Of a DNA stretch of 64,000 nucleotides, positions 29,908 through 37,607 are shown piece by piece. A program made the position numbers and the translations under genes. Origin of the DNA: Burkholderia ambifaria. Lineage in GTDB: Bacteria > Pseudomonadota > Gammaproteobacteria > Burkholderiales > Burkholderiaceae. Below the pieces are notes generated by a model that was not told the origin of the DNA, did not search any database, and saw nothing but the letters and a program-made list of their open reading frames with translations. Every line of letters begins with the position of its first letter. The stretch's first letter is position 1. The DNA lies in NCBI RefSeq assembly GCF_001443045.1, contig NZ_LKPJ01000001.1, positions 254,997 through 318,996 of the forward strand. The letters are read 5' to 3'.

Positions 29908-30642
29908 TCAGCCGCCGTTGCGCGGCAGGAAGTTCAGCGGATCGACGACCTTGCCGTTCTGACGGACTTCGAACTCGAACGTCGCGCGGCCGCTCGCGTC
30001 GGTGCCCATCTCGGCGACCGGCTGGCCCGCACGCACCGCATCGCCTTCGTTGACGAGCAGCTTGCCGTTGTGCCCGTAAGCCGTGATGAGCCCGTTGTCG
30101 TGCTTCAGGATCACGAGCGGGCCGTACGCCTTGACGCCGGCCCCGGCGTAGACCACCCGCCCGTTTGCCGCTGCCCGCACCGAATGGTCGGGGCCCGACG
30201 CGGCGATCACGATGCCGCGCGTCTTGCCGGCCAAGAACGGCGTCGCGACGATGCCCGTGGCCGGCCATGCGAGCGAGCCGGGTTGCGCGGCCGCGGCGGA
30301 CGGCTGCCCGAGCGACGTCGCGGCAGGCGGCGGCGCGACGCGCAGCACCTGGCCGGGCGACACGGCGTCATTGGGCGACATGTGGTTCCAGCTGGCCACG
30401 TCCTGCACGCGCTGCCCGTAGGCGGCGGCGATGCCGGCGAGCGTGTCGCCCGGATTCACGCGGTAATAGCCGGCGATCACGCCGGGCGTCGCGGCCGACC
30501 TTGGCGTCGACGGGCGCACCGGCTGCCAGCTGTCGGTCCACGGCGTCATCGTACAGCCCGTCAGCGCGGCGGCCGCGACGACGAACGCCGCCTGCGGCAA
30601 CCAGCGCGCGAGCGCCTCGTGGATCGGAATCGTTTTTCTCAA
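29908..30642 (-). CDS. LysM/M23-domain lipoprotein, NlpD-like (catalytically degenerate)
   Basis: A 244-residue lipoprotein: signal peptide with lipobox LTGC (Cys near residue 30), a LysM peptidoglycan-binding repeat (about 55-100, YRVNPGDTLAGIAAAYG) and an M23/LytM domain (about 140-244). The LytM metal site is incomplete: the first His/Asp pair is absent and the usual HxH is replaced by TFEFEV, so it probably activates an amidase rather than cutting peptidoglycan. Start is TTG at 30640-30642, chosen because GGGAGGA lies immediately upstream and no ATG gives the signal peptide. Confidence 0.86.
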   Translation of the reverse strand: MRKTIPIHEALARWLPQAAFVVAAAALTGCTMTPWTDSWQPVRPSTPRSAATPGVIAGYYRVNPGDTLAGIAAAYGQRVQDVASWNHMSPNDAVSPGQVLRVAPPPAATSLGQPSAAAAQPGSLAWPATGIVATPFLAGKTRGIVIAASGPDHSVRAAANGRVVYAGAGVKAYGPLVILKHDNGLITAYGHNGKLLVNEGDAVRAGQPVAEMGTDASGRATFEFEVRQNGKVVDPLNFLPRNGG

Positions 30643-31066
30643 GGGTCCTCCCGGATTTGCGTCGTCGCGCCGCCCACCGCCCTCCGGCGCGCGACGCACG
30701 ATGTCCGGCCGGACGGCCGGACCAACCAGTATCCGACCGCTCTCGCGGCCGTCAGTTTCCACAGCGGAACGTCGATGCGAACGGGCTCACCGGCCCCTTT
30801 TTCGCACCTTTTTCACGTCGTCCCGGTCGTCAAAGATACCATTTGTCGCGCTCAGGACCGCGACAGGCGCCCGATCCCGCAACAATCTTGCGGTGCCGCT
30901 GACGGGTGCCGGCGGGCCGCAAGCCGCGCCGCGCGGGCGTCCGGCCGACTTCCGGCCGGCCGTACCGCTGCAGCCGGCCGTATCGCGCCAACGACCGCCC
31001 TGCTGCCAGCCGCCTCCTATACTCGAAGATGCACCGCACGATCCAGCGATAACGAGGAGATAAAAA
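30643..31066. other. Intergenic stretch with a possible -10 box
   Basis: About 420 bp without a supported gene. A TATACT at 31018-31023 could be the -10 element of the gene at 31067, but no good -35 lies at the right distance. Nothing else was recognised. Confidence 0.35.
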
Positions 31067-31387
31067 ATGAACAATGCGACCTTTCTGTCCGTGCAGCTCA
31101 ACGCCGAGGATTTCGCCGGTTCCAGCGGCCTCGTCGAGTTGCTCAACCGGCACCTGCTGTTCGCGACCGACGTCGCCGAAGCCGCGGACGCCCTCGTCCA
31201 GCTCGCCAGCGTCGCGCACCTGAGCGGCGCCACCCGGCACAGCGTCGAGCTGCCGGTGCTCGCGATCGAACGGCTGCGCGACGCGCTCGACACGCTGAGC
31301 GGCTACGACGAGGCATGGCTGCAGGCACTGGAGCCGACCGACGCGCTGTTCCGGGACATCGGCCGCGGCCCGCGGCCGCTGCATTGA
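31067..31387 (+). CDS. Hypothetical protein
   Basis: A 106-residue acidic, Leu/Ala-rich protein that I do not recognise. It has no signal peptide, no membrane segment and no Cys; predicted helices dominate (VELLNRHLLFATDVAEAADALVQLA, VLAIERLRDALDTLSGYDEAWL). A strong GAGGAG ribosome site seven to eight bases before the ATG and a terminator just after it support a real, single gene. Confidence 0.72.
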   Translation: MNNATFLSVQLNAEDFAGSSGLVELLNRHLLFATDVAEAADALVQLASVAHLSGATRHSVELPVLAIERLRDALDTLSGYDEAWLQALEPTDALFRDIGRGPRPLH

Positions 31388-31411
31388 CGCGGCGAAAGCC
31401 GCCAATGAAAA

Positions 31412-31446
31412 CAGCCCGTCGTTCCGTGATGCGGAACGACGGGCTG
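31412..31446. terminator. Terminator between convergent genes
   Basis: CAGCCCGTCGTTCCG pairs exactly with CGGAACGACGGGCTG around a five-base loop. On the minus strand the stem is followed by TGTTTTC, so it best serves the leftward gene at 31502, but it should also stop rightward transcription from 31067. Confidence 0.75.
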
Positions 31447-31501
31447 CGTGTACTGCGCGGGGTCGGATCAGGCCGCGTATGCGGCCCGTGATCGAGAACG
31501 A

Positions 31502-31846
31502 TTAACGACCCTTGTAGATCGGTGCGCCATCCGACACGCGCTTCACTTGCCAGCCGGTCTTGGCGACTGCCGGGGCACCCGACTCTTGCTGGGCGACCGG
31601 TTGCGCGCCGTAGCCGCTCGTGTCGGCAGCGGCGAGGTTTTGTTGCGGGTTCACACGGGCTTCAGCTGCCTGGATGCCTGCCGGGTAGTCGGTACGGTCG
31701 CTGCCCAGCTTGTAGCCAGCCTGTTGCAGGGTGGCCAGTTCGGCCTTCACCTGCGCACGGGTGACGGGCGCGTTCTGTTGGGCAAACGACACGGCGGGAA
31801 CGGCGAGAACGGCAGCTGCAGCGAACGTTGCGATCAGCGATTTCAT
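31502..31846 (-). CDS. DUF4148 domain secreted protein
   Basis: A 114-residue exported protein of the DUF4148 family, which is abundant in Burkholderia. Signal peptide is residues 1-22 (ending VSFAQ); the family core is APVTRAQVKAELATLQQAGYKLGSDRTDYPAGIQAAEARV. A Gln/Ala-rich segment precedes the C-terminus. GGAGG lies five bases before the ATG at 31844-31846. Function is unknown. Confidence 0.85.
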   Translation of the reverse strand: MKSLIATFAAAAVLAVPAVSFAQQNAPVTRAQVKAELATLQQAGYKLGSDRTDYPAGIQAAEARVNPQQNLAAADTSGYGAQPVAQQESGAPAVAKTGWQVKRVSDGAPIYKGR

Positions 31847-32046
31847 GATTACCTCCGGGATTTTTTTTGCTCCGCCGCACACACCATGTCTGCAGCGATG
31901 GAACAAAGTTTAGTCCCGAGATCACCTAGGGAAAACCATGAAAGAACGAAAACACTGTTTCCGCGGAGCCAACAATTCCGGAATCCGGAAACGAAAAACC
32001 CTACTCAAAGAATAGAATTTCGCAACAATGCCGCCTCGCCGGCCGG

Positions 32047-33459
32047 TTACGACCAGTTCGCGTGGAAGCTGCCCGGCTTGTCGGTACGCTCGAACGTGTG
32101 CGCGCCGAAGAAGTCTCGCTGCGCCTGCACGAGGTTCGCCGGCAGACGCTCGGAACGGTAGCTGTCGAAGTATGCGACCGCCGACGCGAACGCCGGCACC
32201 GGCACGCCTGCCTTCACCGCGGCCACCACGACGTCGCGCAGCGATGCCTGGTAGTTCGCGGCGATGTCCTTGAAGTACGGGTCGAGCAGCAGGTTCGCGA
32301 GCGCCGGATCTTTCGCGTACGCGTCCGTGATCTTCTGCAGGAAGCGCGCACGGATGATGCAGCCCGCGCGGAAGATCTTCGCGATCGTCCCGAGGTCGAG
32401 GTTCCAGCCATACTCTTCGGATGCCGTGCGCAATTGCGCGAAGCCCTGCGCGTATGAAATCACCTTGCTCAGGTACAGCGCGCGGCGCACCGCTTCGATG
32501 AACGCGGCACGATCGCCGTCGAACGGCGCGGCGGCCGGGCCCGACAGGATCTTGCTGGCCGCGACGCGCTCGGTCTTCAGCGACGACAGCACGCGTGCGA
32601 ACACCGACTCGGTGATGAGCGGCAGCGGCACGCCCAGATCCAGCGCGTTCTGGCTCGTCCACTTGCCGGTGCCCTTCTGCGCGGCGCGATCGAGGATCAC
32701 GTCGACGAGGTGCTTGCCGGTCTCGTCGTCCTTCTTGCCGAAGATCTTCGACGTGATCTCGATCAGGTAGCTGTCGAGCTCGCCCTGATTCCACTCGGTG
32801 TATACCGCGCCGAGTTCGTCGTTGGTCAAGCCCGCGACGTCCTTCAGCACCGCATAGCTCTCGGCGATCAGCTGCATGTCGCCGTATTCGATCCCGTTGT
32901 GGACCATCTTCACGTAGTGGCCGGCACCGTCGGGGCCCATGTACGCGACGCACGGCTCGCCGTCCGACGGCGCCTTCGCGGCGATCTGCTTGAGGATCGG
33001 CTCGACCAGGTCGTACGCGTCGCGCTGGCCGCCGGGCATGATCGACGGGCCGCGCAACGCGCCCTCTTCGCCGCCCGACACGCCGGTGCCGATGAAGTGC
33101 AGGCCCGATTGCGCGAGTTCCTGGTTGCGGCGGATCGTGTCGGTGAAGTGCGTATTGCCGCCGTCGATCAGCACGTCGCCCTTCTCGAGCAGCGGCTTGA
33201 TCGATGCGATCGTCGCATCGGTCGCTTCGCCCGCCTTCACCATCATCAGGATCCGGCGCGGCGTTTCGAGCGACGCGACGAACTCCTCGAGCGTATAGGT
33301 CGGCACCAGATTGCGGCCGGGGAATTCGGCGATCAGTTCGTCGGTTTTCTCGCGGCTGCGGTTGTACACCGACACCGCGTAACCGCGGCTCTCGATATTG
33401 AGTGCGAGATTGCGGCCCATCACCGCGAGCCCGATCACACCGATTGCTTGTTTGCCCAT
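32047..33459 (-). CDS. gnd: 6-phosphogluconate dehydrogenase, decarboxylating
   Basis: Converts 6-phosphogluconate to ribulose 5-phosphate and CO2 with NADP in the oxidative pentose phosphate pathway. The 470-residue length is typical. Seen: N-terminal Rossmann [16 protein letters not shown], the [21 protein letters not shown] signature, the catalytic Lys/His/Asn region [14 protein letters not shown], and the C-terminal tail residues [21 protein letters not shown] that reach the partner subunit. It is flanked by non-overlapping neighbours and is probably transcribed alone. Confidence 0.97.
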   Translation of the reverse strand: MGKQAIGVIGLAVMGRNLALNIESRGYAVSVYNRSREKTDELIAEFPGRNLVPTYTLEEFVASLETPRRILMMVKAGEATDATIASIKPLLEKGDVLIDGGNTHFTDTIRRNQELAQSGLHFIGTGVSGGEEGALRGPSIMPGGQRDAYDLVEPILKQIAAKAPSDGEPCVAYMGPDGAGHYVKMVHNGIEYGDMQLIAESYAVLKDVAGLTNDELGAVYTEWNQGELDSYLIEITSKIFGKKDDETGKHLVDVILDRAAQKGTGKWTSQNALDLGVPLPLITESVFARVLSSLKTERVAASKILSGPAAAPFDGDRAAFIEAVRRALYLSKVISYAQGFAQLRTASEEYGWNLDLGTIAKIFRAGCIIRARFLQKITDAYAKDPALANLLLDPYFKDIAANYQASLRDVVVAAVKAGVPVPAFASAVAYFDSYRSERLPANLVQAQRDFFGAHTFERTDKPGSFHANWS

Positions 33460-33556
33460 TAGTCAATTCTCCGGAAAAAACAGGGCGCGACCCGAACCGG
33501 GCCGCGCGCACAGGCGAAAGGATAGTGGAAACCCGGCCGCGATGCGCGCGGGCGTA

Positions 33557-34198
33557 TCACTGCTCCGCGTGCGGCAGGCGCCGGAACACGACGCTCAGGT
33601 TGTTGGCAGGCATCTCGACCACTTCGATGCAGTCGAGCCCGCGGTCGAGGCCCAGCGCGACGACCGCTTCGAGATCGCGCACGCCCCATGACGGGTCGCG
33701 GCTGCGCAATTGCTGGTCGAAGGCTTCGTTGGACGGCGCCGTGTGCCGGCCTGCGCGGCGGTACGGGCCGTACAGGAACAGCACGCCGCCCGGTCGCAGC
33801 ACGCGCGACGCGCCGTCGAACAGCGCGTCGGTGCATGCCCACGGCGAGATATGAATCATGTTGATGCAGACGATCGCATCGAGTGCCGCGGCCGGCCACG
33901 ATGCGTCGCGCACGTCGAACGCCAGCGGCTCGGCCAGGTTCGCGAGGCCGGCATGCGCGACCCACGCGGAAATCGAGCGGCGTGCATGCGCGTCGGGATC
34001 GCTCGGCTGCCAGTGCAGGCCCGGCAGCGCCTGCGCGAAATGGACCGCGTGCTGCCCGGTGCCGCTCGCGATCTCGAGCACGCTACCGCTGGCCGGCAGC
34101 ACGCGGCGCAGCACGTCGAGGATCGGTCCGCGATTGCGCTCGGCCGCGGGCGCCGACAGCCGCGCGGACGGATCGGGCGAAGGTGTCGTGCCGGTCAA
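33557..34198 (-). CDS. DUF938 family SAM-dependent methyltransferase-like protein
   Basis: A 213-residue class I methyltransferase fold. The SAM-binding motif is VLEIASGTGQHAVHFAQALP, followed by WQPSDPD and INMIHISPWACTDALFDGA, typical of DUF938. Target is unknown. The only start giving the family N-terminus (ERNRGPIL) is TTG at 34196-34198; its TTGA overlaps the stop of the Sir2 gene, so translation is probably coupled to it. Confidence 0.86.
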   Translation of the reverse strand: MTGTTPSPDPSARLSAPAAERNRGPILDVLRRVLPASGSVLEIASGTGQHAVHFAQALPGLHWQPSDPDAHARRSISAWVAHAGLANLAEPLAFDVRDASWPAAALDAIVCINMIHISPWACTDALFDGASRVLRPGGVLFLYGPYRRAGRHTAPSNEAFDQQLRSRDPSWGVRDLEAVVALGLDRGLDCIEVVEMPANNLSVVFRRLPHAEQ

Positions 34199-35091
34199 GA
34201 TGCAAGCTCCGTCGTGTTGCCGCGAAGACCCAGCCGTGCGGTGAGCGCATCGAGCGCGGGTGCGCACGGCGCCTCGACCTTCAGCGTCAGCATCGGATCG
34301 GCGCGCGTATGGCCGAGATTGAGCGCCGCGACCGGCTTGTGCCGCGCCTGGGCCCACACGCAGAAACGGTAGCCGGAATACACCATCAGCGACGAGCCGA
34401 CGACCAGCAGCGCATCGGCCGCATCGAGCGCCTGCGACGCCAGCGCGACGCGTTCGCGCGGCACGTTCTCGCCGAAGAACACCACGGCCGGCTTCAGCAG
34501 CCCGCCGCAGGCCGGGCAGGCCGGAATGCGGAACGTGTCGAGCGCGGCCCATTCGAGATGCGCGTCGCCGTCGGCGGCCGGCTCCGCCTGCGCGCCCAGC
34601 AGTTCGGGGTTATCCGTTTCGAGCACGGCCTGGATCGTCGCGCGTGCGTGATGCGCGCCGCAATCGAGGCACGTGACGCCGTTGATGCCGCCATGCAGTT
34701 CGATCACGTCGTCGCTGCCCGCGCGCTGATGCGGGCCGTCGACGTTCTGCGTGACGAGGCGCTCGATCCGGCCGGTGCCGCCGAGCCGCGCAAGCGCGAC
34801 GTGCGAGCGGTTCGGCTGCGCATGGCCGACCACGGGCCAGCCGATCATGCTGCGCGCCCAGTAGCGTCGGCGCGCCGCGTCGGAGCCGAGGAATTCGTGC
34901 AGCTGGATCGGCGGCGAGCGCATCCATTGGCCGTTGCGGTCGCGATAGCCGGGAATGCCGGAATCGGTGCTGATGCCCGCACCGGTCAGCACGAGCAGCC
35001 GCGGATGGCGCTCGACGAACGTGTGCAGCGCATCGAGCGCGGCCGGATCGATGCCGGCGGATGAGGAGTCGTGCAAGGCGGTGTCGTTCAT
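34195..35091 (-). CDS. Sir2-family NAD-dependent protein deacylase
   Basis: A 298-residue sirtuin that removes acyl groups from lysines using NAD. Conserved parts are VLTGAGISTDSGIPGYRD (NAD loop), LVTQNVDGPHQ, the catalytic His in ELHGG, and four zinc Cys (CLDCG and CPACGG). Lineage resembles the class II (SIRT4-like) group. ATG at 35089-35091 is used; the frame is open further upstream across a terminator, which argues against a longer protein. First gene of a two-gene operon with the DUF938 gene. Confidence 0.92.
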   Translation of the reverse strand: MNDTALHDSSSAGIDPAALDALHTFVERHPRLLVLTGAGISTDSGIPGYRDRNGQWMRSPPIQLHEFLGSDAARRRYWARSMIGWPVVGHAQPNRSHVALARLGGTGRIERLVTQNVDGPHQRAGSDDVIELHGGINGVTCLDCGAHHARATIQAVLETDNPELLGAQAEPAADGDAHLEWAALDTFRIPACPACGGLLKPAVVFFGENVPRERVALASQALDAADALLVVGSSLMVYSGYRFCVWAQARHKPVAALNLGHTRADPMLTLKVEAPCAPALDALTARLGLRGNTTELAS

Positions 35092-35213
35092 GTTGGCGGC
35101 GTGTGATCGGGCGCGGTGGCAGTCGTGCGGCCACACGGGCGGCCAGCGCGCCAGCACATGATACAGAACGCCGGGCGATCGGGCCGGCGGTCCGCACGCG
35201 ATATCGGCGCAGC

Positions 35214-35250
35214 AAAAAAAGACGCCCATCGACCACATGGCGATGGGCGC
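35214..35250 (-). terminator. Orphan intrinsic terminator upstream of the Sir2 gene
   Basis: On the minus strand CGCCCATCG and CGATGGGCG form a 9-bp stem with a nine-base loop, followed by TC and seven T residues (complement of 35214-35220). It lies 123 bp upstream of the Sir2 start, and no leftward protein gene exists between here and 40 kb that it could serve. Confidence 0.82.
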
Positions 35251-35283
35251 TTCAACAATTGATCCATCGGGGTAGTGGATCAA
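35214..35283 (-). ncRNA. Candidate small RNA 3' end or transcription attenuator
   Basis: Just before the terminator hairpin is a second hairpin, TTGATCC with GGATCAA (35259-35265 and 35277-35283) around an 11-base C-rich loop (ACTACCCCGAT on the minus strand). Two adjacent stem-loops ending in a T-tract, with no open gene upstream, are what an Hfq-type small RNA or a terminator-type leader of the Sir2 operon would look like. The 5' end cannot be placed. I do not recognise it as a known family. Confidence 0.45.
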
Positions 35284-36291
35284 CTGACAGCACAATGTCG
35301 TCGGATCCGCCGCGGCGCGGCCGGCGGACCTTTCCCCTGGACTACACCTTCGAATTGCGGGTATCGCGCGGATCGCCGCGCCGCCGGCCTGCCCGTCCGG
35401 GCCGGCCAAGGTTCGTCCGAGCGCCGCGCTGCACCGCGTGCGGCACGCGCACGCATGCGTCGCGTGCGGCGTGCGCGCGCTTCGCGCGTCGGCCTGACGA
35501 TCCGGAAGTCATGATTGTCCATCTGCGTGCACCTGCAGTTCATCCCCGACGGCCGACCGACACCGGCCGGCCTCGTGCGTCACGCCTGCACGTCGTCGTT
35601 CAGAACGAACCCGCTTTGTTCGGATGGAACGGAAAGCCGCGCACTCATGTCACCGCAATCAGCGGCGAAGCGAATTCACAGGCAGGTCGGCGATTCATAT
35701 TTGCAACACGATACGTTGCGATTCGGTCTGTTCTCATTCTCTTGTCCCCGTCCTCGATGCGTCCGACCCACTGAAGCGATTGCCTGATTCCTGCTGCGGC
35801 GGCGATCGCGCTCACGGCGCATACAGACATGCAAGGAGCGCACCATGCTTCGCAGGGCAAGGCCACACGGGCCGGGAAACGGCCCTGACCCGAATCGCGC
35901 GGCGAAGGACCCGCGTGAATGTTTCGAAAGTGAAACGACGGGAAACGGCTCGCGCGATCGACGGCGGCTGGCCGCGACGCCGGTGTTGCACGAATGTGAC
36001 GCGTGCGGCGGCGGTACGTTGGCGCATGCTCGACGCCGACGATCCGCTTACAATCGCCCGACGCTGGCCGTGCAAGCATGCAGTTCGAACGCGCTCGTCG
36101 AGCCTGCGCGTGCTGCCCGCGCACCTCGAGCGCCGTCTCGTGCCTTGCCCGATGGCGGAGGACGCCGATCATGCCGGCCCGCCGATTTTGCCGTCCATTG
36201 CTTGCCGTGCGCCGCAAGCATCGCGCAGACACGTTAGCATCGGGACACGGTACGGCGCCCGCCCGCTTCGCCCCGTCTTCAAGGAATGGAC
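35284..36291. other. One-kilobase gene-poor stretch
   Basis: No supported gene on either strand. Open frames here are Arg-rich and lack family-like segments. Around 35690-35760 the sequence is distinctly less GC-rich than its surroundings, which may mark a promoter region. The stretch must hold the promoter of the leftward transcript ending at 35214 and that of the gene at 36292. Confidence 0.4.
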
Positions 36292-37251
36292 ATGACCCTG
36301 CCCGCCTCCGACCACGCCGACGTCGCGCATCGCGTCTTCTCGGCCGAGCGACTGTCGATCGGCCTGACGTTGCCGCTGCTGCGCAGCGGCCGCACCGTCG
36401 CGGATTTCAACGAGCAGCTCGAGCTCGCGGCGCTGGCCGATTCGCTTGGCTTTCGCGCGCTATGGATTCGCGACGTGCCGCTGAACAGCGCCGACTATCC
36501 GGACCCGGTCGGGCATCTCGACCCGTGGGTGCTGCTCGGCGCGCTCGCGGCGCGCACGCGCCGGATCGCGCTCGCGAGCGGCGCGATCGTGCTGCCGCTG
36601 CGTCACCCGCTGCATATCGCGAAAGGCGCGCTGTCGGTCGCGACGCTGTCCGGCGGGCGCTTCATCCTCGGCCTCGGCTCCGGCGACCGGCCGCCCGAAT
36701 ATGCGGCGTTCGGTGTCGATGCGCAAACGCGGCGCGACCGATATCGCCGGCATTGGGAGATCGTCGCGGCCGCGCTCGGCGTGCCGTCCCGCGTGCTGCC
36801 CGACGAGACGCCGCCTGACGCGCCGGACTTCACGCTGCTGCCGCGCGGCGATGACGCGGTGCCGATGCTCGCGGTCGGCTCCGGCGGACAAAGCGTCGAC
36901 TGGATCGCACGGAACGCGATCGGCTGGATGACGTACCATCGCGATCCGGACACGCAGCGTGCGCGTTATTCGATGTGGCGCGCGGCCGTCGACAGGCTCG
37001 CACAACCGGCCTTTCGCGGGTTCGGCGTATCGATGCGGCTCGATCTCGATGCGAATCGCGATGCGCCGGCCACCGCGCTGTCGCTCGGCTATGCGACCGG
37101 ACGCAACGCGCTGATCGGCATCCTGCGGGACATGCGGGCGGCCGGCACGCACCATGTCACGCTGAATCCCGGCTCGGACCGGCCCGTGCGCGAAGTCATC
37201 GAGGAAATCGCCGAACACGTGCTGCCGATCTTTCACGACGAGCAGCGTTGA
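36292..37251 (+). CDS. Luciferase-like (LLM class) flavin-dependent oxidoreductase
   Basis: A 319-residue TIM-barrel flavoprotein of the bacterial luciferase superfamily. Typical segments are IGLTLPLLRSG, LAALADSLGFRALWIRDVPL, RRIALASGAIVLPLRHPLHIAKGA and GRFILGLGSGDRPPEYAAFG. AAGGA at 36281-36285 is six bases from the ATG at 36292 but touches the ATG at 36286, so the later start is preferred. Substrate is unknown; it has no enzyme partner beside it. Confidence 0.88.
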   Translation: MTLPASDHADVAHRVFSAERLSIGLTLPLLRSGRTVADFNEQLELAALADSLGFRALWIRDVPLNSADYPDPVGHLDPWVLLGALAARTRRIALASGAIVLPLRHPLHIAKGALSVATLSGGRFILGLGSGDRPPEYAAFGVDAQTRRDRYRRHWEIVAAALGVPSRVLPDETPPDAPDFTLLPRGDDAVPMLAVGSGGQSVDWIARNAIGWMTYHRDPDTQRARYSMWRAAVDRLAQPAFRGFGVSMRLDLDANRDAPATALSLGYATGRNALIGILRDMRAAGTHHVTLNPGSDRPVREVIEEIAEHVLPIFHDEQR

Positions 37252-37607
37252 TTCATCATCAGGAATCCGGAATTCCGTGCATGCAACCCAGGCCGCGACA
37301 TGCACCGGATCGATTCACGGCCGAGCACGATTCGTTCCCGCCCAGCCGTCGCCGGGCCGCCGTGTCATCGTCCGACGAGCCACTCCGAACGACCTGCCCG
37401 AACAGCAGTGGGCAGACAGCCGGCACCGAACACCGGCGCCACGCGAAACAGACCGCCTGACAGGCCGCAAACGCCCGCACCGCTTGTCGCATGTCCGAAT
37501 CGAATATTCATCGACGGAACTATTCGGTTCCGATCGCAATCATGTTAACTTCCGTCCATCGTCCAGACCGGCGGGCCACGCTTCGATATGCGCCCGCATG
37601 CCTACTC
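37252..37607. other. Intergenic stretch before the MscS-type gene
   Basis: About 355 bp without a supported gene. Around 37495-37560 the DNA is less GC-rich than the coding sequence and probably contains the promoter of the channel gene. No repeats or hairpins stood out. Confidence 0.35.

Noticed and set aside
35280-35543. An 87-codon leftward frame just upstream of the orphan terminator, considered as the gene it serves
   Set aside because: Over a quarter of its residues are Arg, it has no ribosome site, and its stop lies inside the stem-loop element; a non-coding transcript is more likely.
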